Origin: Alphaproteobacteria bacterium
GTDB taxonomy: Bacteria; Pseudomonadota; Alphaproteobacteria; ATCC43930; CGMCC-115725
Direction of reading: 5' to 3'
Assembly (NCBI GenBank): GCA_030039975.1
Contig: JASHUO010000626.1
Span: forward strand, 1 to 5,104
Length of the DNA stretch: 5,104 bases
A program made the position numbers and the translations under genes. Below are positions 1 through 5,104 of this stretch, piece by piece. A model generated the notes under the pieces. The model saw only the letters and a program-made list of their open reading frames with translations. It ran no database searches and was not told where the DNA came from. Position 1 is the stretch's first letter, and every line of letters begins with the position of its first letter.

Positions 1-93
1 GCCAGCGCCGGCCAGGGCGGCGCGGCCGGCGGCGAGAAGGTCGTCGACGCCGATTTCGAGGAAGTCGACGAGAAGAAGCGCGGCTCGGCTTGA
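1..93 (+). CDS. dnaK: Chaperone protein DnaK (Hsp70), C-terminal end only
   Basis: The frame is open from base 1 and ends at TGA 91-93, giving the last 30 residues of a protein whose start lies outside the window. The tail is Gly/Ala-rich (ASAGQGGAAGG) and then acidic (VVDADFEEVDEKK). This matches the disordered C-terminal tail of bacterial DnaK, which ends in a conserved EEVD-like acidic motif after a Gly/Ala/Gln stretch. DnaK is the cytoplasmic ATP-dependent Hsp70 that binds and releases exposed hydrophobic peptides together with DnaJ and GrpE. The nucleotide-binding and substrate-binding domains are not visible, so the call rests on this tail and on dnaJ lying 80 bases downstream on the same strand, the usual order. 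A short inverted repeat (TCGGC 85-89 / GCCGA 94-98) surrounds the stop codon. Confidence 0.93.
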   Translation, partial: ASAGQGGAAGGEKVVDADFEEVDEKKRGSA

Positions 94-113
94 GCCGAAT
101 GGTGATGACGAGA

Positions 114-146
114 AGCCGCCTCGGCGTGACACGCGCCGGGGCGGTT
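114..146 (+). promoter_or_regulatory. Intercistronic stem-loop between dnaK and dnaJ
   Basis: The 80-base gap holds a GC-rich inverted repeat: CCGCCTCGGCG (116-126) pairs with CGCCGGGGCGG (134-144) through 11 pairs, one of them G-U, around a 7-base loop. A further G-U (115/145) and an A-U (114/146) extend it to 13 pairs. No run of T follows, so it does not look like a full intrinsic terminator. Inference: it may act as a partial attenuator, an RNA-processing site or a 3' stabiliser for the dnaK message, lowering dnaJ output relative to dnaK. The arms are visible in the sequence; the function is not shown. Confidence 0.55.
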
Positions 147-153
147 CGCCTGT

Positions 154-159
154 AGGGGA
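154..159 (+). promoter_or_regulatory. Distant candidate ribosome binding site of dnaJ
   Basis: AGGGGA is the only purine-rich Shine-Dalgarno-like sequence just before dnaJ. It ends 14 bases before the ATG at 174, much farther than the usual 5-9 bases. The start itself is secure, because the encoded MAKRDYYELLGVSK is the canonical DnaJ N-terminus. Initiation is therefore probably inefficient or depends on local folding. CGCC 147-150 could pair with GGCG 170-173, leaving this site in the loop. Confidence 0.35.
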
Positions 160-173
160 CTCGGGTTCGGGCG

Positions 174-1307
174 ATGGCAAAGAGAGATTATTACGAGCTC
201 CTCGGTGTCTCCAAGACGGCTACGGCCGAGGATTTGAAAAAGTCCTACCGCAAGCTCGCCATGCAATACCACCCGGATCGCAATCCCGGGGACAAGCAGG
301 CGGAGCAGCAATTCAAGGACATCAGCGAAGCCTATGACGTCCTGAAGGACGATCAGAAGCGTGCCGCTTATGACCGCTTCGGCCATGCCGCATTCGAGAA
401 TGGCGGCCGCGGCGGTGCCGGTGCCGGCGATTTCGGCTTCGCCGCCGGCTTTGCCGATATCTTCGACGAGATGTTCGGCGAGTTCATGGGCGGCCGGCGC
501 GGCCCGAGCGCCAACACCCGGGGCAACGACCTCCGCTACAATCTCGAGATCTCGCTTGAAGAAGCCTTCAAGGGACGGCAGACGACGGTGCGGGTGCCGA
601 CCATGTCGCCGTGCGAGCATTGCGGCGGCAGCGGCGCGGAGGCGGGCTCCAAGCCGGTGAGCTGCCCGACCTGCTACGGCAATGGCCGCGTCCGGGCGCA
701 GCAGGGCTTCTTCACCATCGAGCGCACCTGTCCCTCCTGCCACGGCGCCGGCCGCGTCATCGAGAATCCGTGCCGCCATTGCGGCGGTCAGGGTCGTGCG
801 CGCAAGGAGAAGACGCTCGCCGTGACCATTCCTCCCGGCGTCGAGGACGGCACGCGCATCCGCCTCGCCGGCGAAGGCGAGGCCGGGCTGCGCGGCGGGG
901 CGCCGGACGATCTCTACATTTTCCTGGCGGTGAAGCCTCACCGGCTGTTTCAGCGCGACGGTGCCAATATTCATTGCCGCGTACCGATCTCGATGCCGAC
1001 GGCGGCGCTCGGCGGCACGATCGAGGTGCCCACCATCGATGGCGGCCGCGCCAAGGTCAATGTCCCGGCGGGAACGCAGAGCGGCCATCAGTTCCGCCTC
1101 AAGAGCAAGGGCATGTCGGTGCTGCGCTCGGCGGCGCGCGGCGACATGTATGTGCAGGTGATGGTCGAGACGCCGGTGCATCTGACCAAACGCCAGCAGG
1201 AGCTGCTGCGCGAATTCGAGAAAGCCGGCGGCAGCCACGCCACCCATCCCGAAAGCGAAGGTTTCTTTGCGCGGGTGAAGGAGTTCTTCGAGGATCTACG
1301 CGAATAG
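174..1307 (+). CDS. dnaJ: Chaperone protein DnaJ (Hsp40, type I co-chaperone)
   Basis: This is a complete 377-residue type I DnaJ, a normal length for the family. DnaJ is a cytoplasmic Hsp40 that delivers unfolded clients to DnaK and stimulates its ATPase. The J domain spans about residues 4-68, with the essential HPD motif at 33-35. A Gly/Phe-rich linker (about 76-110, including GGRGGAGAGDFGF) follows. The zinc-binding domain has all four CxxCxGxG repeats: C147-G154, C164-G171, C186-G193 and C200-G207, so both zinc sites look intact. The beta-sandwich client-binding domains cover about 210-335, and a C-terminal dimerisation region follows. It lies 80 bases behind dnaK on the same strand and is probably co-transcribed; any heat-shock promoter would be upstream of dnaK, outside the window. 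The stop codon TAG (1305-1307) lies within the left arm of a strong terminator-like hairpin. I see no missing residue or frame defect. Confidence 0.98.
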   Translation: MAKRDYYELLGVSKTATAEDLKKSYRKLAMQYHPDRNPGDKQAEQQFKDISEAYDVLKDDQKRAAYDRFGHAAFENGGRGGAGAGDFGFAAGFADIFDEMFGEFMGGRRGPSANTRGNDLRYNLEISLEEAFKGRQTTVRVPTMSPCEHCGGSGAEAGSKPVSCPTCYGNGRVRAQQGFFTIERTCPSCHGAGRVIENPCRHCGGQGRARKEKTLAVTIPPGVEDGTRIRLAGEGEAGLRGGAPDDLYIFLAVKPHRLFQRDGANIHCRVPISMPTAALGGTIEVPTIDGGRAKVNVPAGTQSGHQFRLKSKGMSVLRSAARGDMYVQVMVETPVHLTKRQQELLREFEKAGGSHATHPESEGFFARVKEFFEDLRE

Positions 1308-1337
1308 CGCTTGCGCATCGCGCAAGCGCTATTCGCG
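1299..1337. terminator. Perfect 18-bp hairpin overlapping the dnaJ stop, probable bidirectional terminator
   Basis: Bases 1299-1316 (starting CGCGAATAGCGC) are the exact reverse complement of 1320-1337 (ending GCGCTATTCGCG), leaving a loop of only 3 bases. The dnaJ TAG (1305-1307) is inside the left arm. It sits between two convergent genes, so it would fold in transcripts from either direction. Neither side has a T tract, so it is not a textbook intrinsic terminator. It could instead block read-through together with Rho, or protect 3' ends from exonucleases. The structure is certain from the sequence; the termination role is inferred from its position. Confidence 0.7.
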
Positions 1338-1378
1338 GGCGGGCGTCAGCGGTTGCGTTAGCAACCGCGAGAGCCCGC
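1335..1378. terminator. Second hairpin in the dnaJ/glnD convergent gap
   Basis: GCGGTTGC (1349-1356) and GCAACCGC (1361-1368) form a perfect 8-bp stem with the loop GTTA. An outer pair, GCGGGC (1335-1340) with GCCCGC (1373-1378), can close around it with an unpaired interior. It abuts the 18-bp hairpin and overlaps it by 3 bases. It is probably part of the same transcription-end region serving both genes. No T tract follows on either strand. Confidence 0.5.
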
Positions 1379-1388
1379 ACCGTGCAGG

Positions 1389-1402
1389 CAATTCCGCAAT
1401 TG
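1389..1402. repeat. Short inverted repeat CAATT/AATTG
   Basis: CAATT (1389-1393) and AATTG (1398-1402) are perfect 5-base arms around CCGC. The stem is AT-rich and weak, inside the convergent dnaJ/glnD gap. It may contribute to the transcription-end region or be chance; no function can be assigned. Confidence 0.25.
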
Positions 1403-1435
1403 GCTAAAACTGCAACCGCTGTCGCCCGCCGGCGA

Positions 1436-1450
1436 CGACGCTTCGCGTCG
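1436..1450. terminator. Small hairpin just past the glnD stop
   Basis: CGACGC (1436-1441) and GCGTCG (1445-1450) form a perfect 6-bp stem with a TTC loop. Read on the minus strand, it starts 3 bases after the glnD stop codon (1454-1456), so it is the first structure at the 3' end of the glnD transcript. There is no U tract after it. It may be a 3' stabiliser or part of the clustered terminators; the function is inferred from position only. Confidence 0.4.
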
Positions 1451-1453
1451 CGC

Positions 1454-4204
1454 CTACTCCGCCGCCATTTGCGGCTTGCTGCGCTCGGCCATCACCTCGT
1501 AGAGGCGCTCGCGGATATCCTTGAGCCGGCCTTCATGCTCGACCTTGTGGCCGAAGAGGTCCTTCACATAGAAGACGTCGACCACCTTCTCGCCATAGGT
1601 CGAGATCTTGGCGGTCGAGATCTGCAGGTTGAGGCTGGTGAGCGCGCGCGTCACTTCGAACAGCAGCGCCGGCCGGTCGCGGCCATTCACCTCAATCACG
1701 GTGTGCGTGCGGCTCGCTTTGTTGTCGATGAGGACACGGGGCGGGACGGTGAAGACGCGCGTACGGCTCGGGATCGCGCCGGGCTTGGCCAGCTCGATAT
1801 GCGGCTTCACCCGGCTGGAGAGCACGTTCTCGAACAGCACGGCGAGCTTGGCGAGCTTGTCCGGCCGGTCAAAGGCGCCGCCCGACTGGTCCTGCACGGT
1901 GAAGGTGTCGAGCGCCATGCCGTTGGCGAGCGTGAGGATCTTGGCGTCGACGATGTTGGCGCCGGCGAGCGCCAGTGCCCCGGCGATGCGCGAGAAGAGT
2001 CCGGGGTGGTCGCCGGTATAGAGCGTGATCTCGGTGACGGCGCGATGCGCATCGACGCGCGTGTCGACGGTAAGCGGCGCGTGGCTGCGCTCGGCCTCGC
2101 GGGTGAGGCGCGCATGGCGCGCCTGGGTCTGCGCATCGAAGGAAAGCCAGTAGGAGGGATAGCCTTTGGCGATGAAGGCCTCGATTTCGGCCGCTGAGAA
2201 ATCGAGCAGCAGCTCCCGCACCGCTTTCTGCGCCGCGGCAATGCGCTCGTCGCGGCCGTCGGCGGCGATGCCACCCGACATCTCCTCCAGGGCGCGGTGA
2301 TAAACCTCGCGCAGCAGCGTCGCCTTCCAGCCATTCCACACTTTGGGGCCGACGGCGCGGATATCGGCGGCGGTGAGCACGAGAAGAAGCTTCAGCCGCT
2401 CGGGCGATTGCACGCGGGCGGCGAAGTCGCGGATGGTCTGCGGATCGTCGACATCGCGCTTGAACGCGGTGTTGCTCATCAGCAGGTGATACCGTACGAG
2501 CCAGGCGACGGTTTCAGTCTCCTCGGCGCTGAGGCCGAGGCGCGGTCCGAGCCGCTCCGCTACCTGCGCGCCCAGCACCGAGTGATCGCCGCCGCGGCCC
2601 TTGGCGATATCGTGCAGCAGCACCGCGACATAGAGTGCGCGCCGCGAATCGATGGTGTGGACGATCTCCGAGGCGAGCGGCAGCTCCTGCTTCAGCTCGC
2701 CCGCCTCGATCTGGCCGAGAATGCCGATGGCGAAGATGGTGTGCTCGTCGACGGTGTAGACATGGTACATGTCGTATTGCATCTGCGCGACGACGCGGCC
2801 GAAATCCGGCACGAAACGGCCGAAGACGCCGGCCTCGTTGAGGCGGCGCAGCGTGATCTCCGGCTCCTTGCGCGAGGTCAACATCTCGAGGAACAGGCGG
2901 TTCGCCTCGGGATTGGCGCGCAGCTGCGCATCGATCAGCCGCAGCGAGCGGGTGATGAGGCGGAGGGCGCGCGGATGGATGTCGAGCCCGTGCTCCTGCG
3001 CGACATGGAAGAGGCGCAGCAGATTGACGGGGTCGTCGCGGAACGCGCTCTCTTTCAGCACGTCGAGGCGGCCGGCATCGACGGTGAATCCCGCGAGCGA
3101 GCGCTTGCGCAGGCCCCAGGGCTTCCAGGTGAAGCGCGGCCGGCGCTCCTGCTCGAGCTCGAGCTGGGCGCAGAAGATGCGCGTCAGATCGCCGACATCC
3201 TTGGCGACGATGAAATAGTGCTTCATGAAGCGCTCGACGCCGCGCGTGCCGGCATGGTCGGTGTAGCGCATGCGGTGTCCGACCTCGCTCTGGAGATCGA
3301 AGGTCAGCCGATCCTCGGCGCGCTCGCTGAGGTAATGCAGGTGGCAGCGCACCGTCCAGAGGAAGTTCTGCGCCCGCTCGAAGCGATGCGCCTCCGTGGC
3401 CGAGAGCACGCCCTGCTCGACCAGCTTTTCGACATCATCGACGCGATAGATGTATTTGGCGATCCAGAACAGTGTCTGCAGATCGCGCAAGCCGCCCTTG
3501 CCCTCCTTGACGTTGGGTTCGACGACATAGCGGCTGTCGCCCATGCGCTGATGGCGCTGGTCGCGCTCGGCGAGCTTCGCCTGGACGAATTCGGCCGCGC
3601 TGCGCCGGATGATTCCGCTCTCGAAGCGGCGCTTCATATCGGCGAAGAGCTTCTCGTCGCCCCAGATGTAGCGCGCCTCGAGCACGGCGGTGCGCACCGT
3701 GAGATCCGCCTGCGCCTGGCGCAGCGTCTCTTCGACCGAGCGCGTCGACTGCCCGACCTTGAGGCCGAGATCCCAGAGCGTATAGAGCATGTACTCGACG
3801 ACCTGCTCGGTATGGGGCGTCGGCTTGTAAGGCAGCAGGAAGAGGAGATCGATGTCGGAATAGGGCGCGAGCTCGCCGCGGCCATAGCCGCCGACCGCCA
3901 CCACGGCCATATGCTCGCCGGCGGTTGGATTGGCGAGCGGATAGACATGCGCGCCGACGAAGTCGTAAAGCACGCGGATGAGCTGATCCATGAGAAAGCT
4001 CAGCCCGCGCACGACCACGGTACCGGTGGCGCCGGCATCGAAACGCCGGCGGATCTCGTCGCGGCCCTGCTGCAACGCGCGGCGCAGCACTTCGGCGACT
4101 TTGGCGCGCGGCGGCTCCCGCGCATCTTCGGCCAGCGCGTCGAGCGCCGCGGAAATCGCGCGTCGGTCGATGATTTCGCGCTGGCGTTCGATCTGCGGGC
4201 TCAT
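1454..4204 (-). CDS. glnD: Bifunctional PII uridylyltransferase / uridylyl-removing enzyme GlnD
   Basis: This complete 916-residue protein is in the usual alphaproteobacterial size range. GlnD is the cytoplasmic glutamine sensor: it adds UMP to PII proteins (GlnB/GlnK) when glutamine is low and removes it when glutamine is high, controlling glutamine synthetase and Ntr signalling. Four parts are visible. The nucleotidyltransferase domain has GGYGRGEL at 105-112 followed by PYSDIDLLF, with metal-binding acids D117 and D119. A helical linker contains EPNVKEGKGGLRDLQ (229-243). The HD hydrolase domain (about 485-600) has H531-D532 and H541. Two C-terminal ACT domains follow, at about 723-800 and 834-910, the second beginning HTVIEVNGRDRPALLFEVT. 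All key motifs are present, so both activities should be intact. The ATG is the first possible start, since an in-frame TAG lies four codons upstream. The gene converges on dnaJ and diverges from a PRC-barrel remnant, so it appears monocistronic. Confidence 0.98.
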   Translation of the reverse strand: MSPQIERQREIIDRRAISAALDALAEDAREPPRAKVAEVLRRALQQGRDEIRRRFDAGATGTVVVRGLSFLMDQLIRVLYDFVGAHVYPLANPTAGEHMAVVAVGGYGRGELAPYSDIDLLFLLPYKPTPHTEQVVEYMLYTLWDLGLKVGQSTRSVEETLRQAQADLTVRTAVLEARYIWGDEKLFADMKRRFESGIIRRSAAEFVQAKLAERDQRHQRMGDSRYVVEPNVKEGKGGLRDLQTLFWIAKYIYRVDDVEKLVEQGVLSATEAHRFERAQNFLWTVRCHLHYLSERAEDRLTFDLQSEVGHRMRYTDHAGTRGVERFMKHYFIVAKDVGDLTRIFCAQLELEQERRPRFTWKPWGLRKRSLAGFTVDAGRLDVLKESAFRDDPVNLLRLFHVAQEHGLDIHPRALRLITRSLRLIDAQLRANPEANRLFLEMLTSRKEPEITLRRLNEAGVFGRFVPDFGRVVAQMQYDMYHVYTVDEHTIFAIGILGQIEAGELKQELPLASEIVHTIDSRRALYVAVLLHDIAKGRGGDHSVLGAQVAERLGPRLGLSAEETETVAWLVRYHLLMSNTAFKRDVDDPQTIRDFAARVQSPERLKLLLVLTAADIRAVGPKVWNGWKATLLREVYHRALEEMSGGIAADGRDERIAAAQKAVRELLLDFSAAEIEAFIAKGYPSYWLSFDAQTQARHARLTREAERSHAPLTVDTRVDAHRAVTEITLYTGDHPGLFSRIAGALALAGANIVDAKILTLANGMALDTFTVQDQSGGAFDRPDKLAKLAVLFENVLSSRVKPHIELAKPGAIPSRTRVFTVPPRVLIDNKASRTHTVIEVNGRDRPALLFEVTRALTSLNLQISTAKISTYGEKVVDVFYVKDLFGHKVEHEGRLKDIRERLYEVMAERSKPQMAAE

Positions 4205-4220
4205 GGCCTTATTCTATACC
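4205..4220 (-). promoter_or_regulatory. Candidate glnD -10 element and very close weak RBS
   Basis: Reading the minus strand toward the glnD ATG, the sequence is GGTATAGAATAAGGCC and then ATG. AAGG (4207-4210) is the only Shine-Dalgarno-like stretch, only 2 bases from the start codon, which is too near to be typical. TATAGA or TAGAAT (4211-4218) resembles a sigma70 -10 box. If used, transcription would start at or next to the ATG, giving a leaderless or nearly leaderless message. I see no clear -35 box. This is a suggestion only. Confidence 0.25.
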
Positions 4221-4272
4221 GCGAGGCTGAGGAACCGCCACCACCCCCGCTTCCGTTGGCAGGGCGGAACCG

Positions 4273-4278
4273 AAGGGG
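4273..4278 (+). promoter_or_regulatory. Ribosome binding site of the PRC-barrel remnant
   Basis: AAGGGG ends 8 bases before the ATG at 4287, a good Shine-Dalgarno sequence at normal spacing. It supports 4287 as the original start, rather than any position in the open frame that extends upstream into glnD. Confidence 0.55.
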
Positions 4279-4286
4279 TGGCGCCC

Positions 4287-4561
4287 ATGCTGTGGCGATG
4301 CTCCGAGCTCAGAGGCTATGAGATCGCGGCGACCGATGGGACGGTCGGCTTAGTCGACGATCTGCTCTTCGACGAGGCGCGCTGGGCCCTGCGCTGGGCT
4401 GTCGCCGATACCGGCGGCTGGCTCTCTCCGGCCGCAAGCTGCTGCTGCCGGCATCGGCCCTGGGCCATCCCGACGCCGGCGCGCGCCGCCTTGCGGTCGG
4501 GCGCTCCTATGAAGCGACGCTTCACGGTCACTACGGTCGCAAGGGCTATTGGGGCGGCTAG
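4287..4561 (+). pseudogene. Frameshifted PRC-barrel domain protein (remnant)
   Basis: From ATG 4287 the frame encodes MLWRCSELRGYEIAATDG, continues through VGLVDDLLFDEARWALRW and reaches VADTGGWLS. This is a typical PRC-barrel N-terminus of the kind found in small bacterial stress-related proteins. After residue 47 the frame turns into low-quality Arg/Cys/Pro sequence and ends at 4592. Family sequence resumes two bases out of register at 4430: GRKLLLPASALGHPDAGARR, then a tail ending HYGRKGYWGG and TAG 4559-4561. The shift sits at CTCTCTCC (4422-4429); removing one CT would restore TGGWLSGRK. The second part also looks shortened: relatives, as I recall them, have about 20 more residues before a SRQ(H/Y)E-like motif, here reduced to RSYEATL, and often a second PRC domain. 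I infer a decaying gene. A sequencing error at the CT tract is possible but would not explain the missing part. The molecular function of the family is poorly defined. Confidence 0.72.
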
Positions 4562-4606
4562 CCGTGTCGTCATGCCGTCGCGGCGGGAATAGATTGGCGC
4601 CGCGCC

Positions 4607-4625
4607 CGTTGTCGCGGAGACAACG
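4607..4625 (+). terminator. Possible hairpin terminator after the PRC-barrel remnant
   Basis: CGTTGTC (4607-4613) and GACAACG (4619-4625) form a perfect 7-bp stem around GCGGA. It lies 45 bases after the remnant's TAG (4559-4561) and 14 bases after the stop at 4592 of the unshifted frame. No T tract follows, so the termination role is only a positional guess. Confidence 0.35.
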
Positions 4626-4714
4626 AGGACATGAGATGCTTCGAGCCTTCGGAATTCGCTTGAGCGGCGCGCTCGGCCAAACCGGTACGTCCGCTTCTGG
4701 TTCGCCGCATCGCT

Positions 4715-4742
4715 TTGCGGTTGAAATCGCGTCGCTTATGAT
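4715..4742 (+). promoter_or_regulatory. Candidate sigma70-type promoter upstream of the glycosyltransferase
   Basis: TTGCGG (4715-4720) and TATGAT (4737-4742, five of six bases matching TATAAT) are separated by 16 bases. The -35 box matches only the TTG core of TTGACA. If used, it would give a 5' leader of about 180 bases before the ATG at 4928. It is the best promoter-like match I see in this gap. Confidence 0.3.
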
Positions 4743-4927
4743 GCGCCTTTCACCGCGGCATGTGGCCGCAAGTATGCCATGATGAACTTTCGAGGGAACG
4801 GCAGCTAGCCCGAGGGTGTCAATAGCGAGGACTTTCCCCTTTTTGCGGGAACGCACCTTCTTTTGCCTCACGCCGGCGACGAGGGGATGGGCGACCCTCC
4901 CGCTGGCCGCGAACGAACGGGAGACCA

Positions 4928-5104
4928 ATGAAGATCGCACAAATCGCGCCACTGGCGGAAGCCGTGCCCCCGAAGCTCTATGGCGGCACCGAGCGCATCG
5001 TTTCTTACCTGACCGAAGAGCTGGTTTCGCTTGGCCACGAGGTCACGCTGTTTACCACGGCGGACAGTGTGACCGCGGCAAAGCGCGAGGTGGTCTGGCC
5101 GCAG
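4928..5104 (+). CDS. Family 4 glycosyltransferase, N-terminal part (runs off the window)
   Basis: The first 59 codons are present and the frame is open at the window edge. The sequence begins MKIAQIAPLAEAVPPKLYGG, continues TERIVSYLTEELVSLGHEVT and then LFTTADS. This is the first Rossmann-type beta-alpha-beta unit of a GT-B glycosyltransferase. The glycine-containing loop (YGGTER) and the LxxxGHEVTLFT strand are typical of GT4 enzymes, which transfer a sugar from an activated nucleotide donor. The donor and acceptor cannot be told from this part. GGGAG (4919-4923) lies 4 bases before the ATG, a slightly short but acceptable ribosome binding site. There is no signal peptide, so the protein is probably cytoplasmic or peripheral. 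It follows a long non-coding gap, so it likely starts its own transcription unit. The family call is firm; the role, such as polysaccharide or glycolipid synthesis, is open. Confidence 0.88.
   Translation, partial: MKIAQIAPLAEAVPPKLYGGTERIVSYLTEELVSLGHEVTLFTTADSVTAAKREVVWPQ

Larger units (their letters stand above)
4562..4927. other. Intergenic region without a supported gene
   Basis: These 366 bases separate the PRC-barrel remnant from the glycosyltransferase. I find no frame on either strand with a recognisable protein. The only short frame with a fair ribosome binding site is at 4636-4782 (48 residues, preceded by GAGGA); it resembles nothing I know and lacks conserved-looking features. 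The region contains a 7-bp hairpin (4607-4625), a candidate promoter (4715-4742) and a separated inverted repeat GGCAT/ATGCC (about 4758-4779). It also has a T run inside CCCCTTTTTGCGGG (about 4837-4850). It may hold the eroded 3' part of the PRC gene plus the glycosyltransferase leader. Confidence 0.5.

Noticed and set aside
3990..4286. Open frame upstream of the PRC-barrel ATG, which could extend that protein at its N-terminus
   Set aside because: The extension is antisense to the glnD N-terminus and Arg/Ser-rich. The MLWRCSELRGYEI start with AAGGGG at proper spacing is the family-like N-terminus.
2297..4321. A 674-codon open frame on the + strand opposite glnD, and a 528-codon one at 611-2197
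   Set aside because: Both lie antisense or out of frame over dnaJ and glnD, whose family motifs are unmistakable. Long open antisense frames are expected in GC-rich genes with strong codon bias. The translations show no recognisable domain.
4636..4782. Possible 48-residue small protein with GAGGA 6 bases before its ATG
   Set aside because: The ribosome binding site is fair, but the sequence is of no known family, codon use is unremarkable and a chance frame of this length is common. It is noted only as untested.
4826..4855. T run in CCCCTTTTTGCGGGAA as an intrinsic terminator or riboswitch end
   Set aside because: The flanking TTCCC/GGGAA arms give only a 5-bp stem, with the T run in the loop instead of after the stem. 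It also lies just upstream of a gene start with no gene ending nearby.
4350..4952. A 200-codon open frame on the - strand across the PRC remnant and the gap
   Set aside because: It is rich in Arg/Ala/Pro, resembles no family and runs antisense over the PRC-barrel coding sequence and into the glycosyltransferase start. It is best explained as a chance GC-rich frame.

Overview
The window is GC-rich chromosomal DNA from a proteobacterium, most likely an alphaproteobacterium of the Hyphomicrobiales (rhizobial) type. The basis is the dnaK-dnaJ pair, a long GlnD of 916 residues, a PRC-barrel stress-type reading frame and a family 4 glycosyltransferase with a rhizobial-looking N-terminus. The species cannot be named from this sequence alone.

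Layout. Positions 1-93 are the last 30 codons of dnaK. An 80-base spacer with a strong stem-loop follows, then complete dnaJ (174-1307, + strand). dnaJ converges on glnD (1454-4204, - strand) across 146 bases packed with inverted repeats. One of these is a perfect 18-bp stem that contains the dnaJ stop codon. Upstream of glnD, and divergent from it across 82 bases, is a broken PRC-barrel gene (about 4287-4561, + strand). Its frame is shifted at a CTCTCT tract, and it appears shortened compared with relatives. About 365 bases after it hold no convincing gene, only one plausible promoter and some small hairpins. The window ends in the first 59 codons of a family 4 glycosyltransferase (4928 onward, + strand).

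How the genes work together. DnaK and DnaJ form the Hsp70 chaperone cycle and are probably co-transcribed, with the spacer hairpin possibly setting their relative dose. GlnD is the nitrogen-status sensor that modifies PII proteins. It has no functional link to its neighbours here and appears to be transcribed alone. The glycosyltransferase probably begins a separate unit that runs out of the window.

I see no mobile element, CRISPR array, tRNA or rRNA, and no sign of a new multi-gene system. The most notable items are the decayed or frameshifted PRC-barrel gene and the dense hairpin region between dnaJ and glnD.
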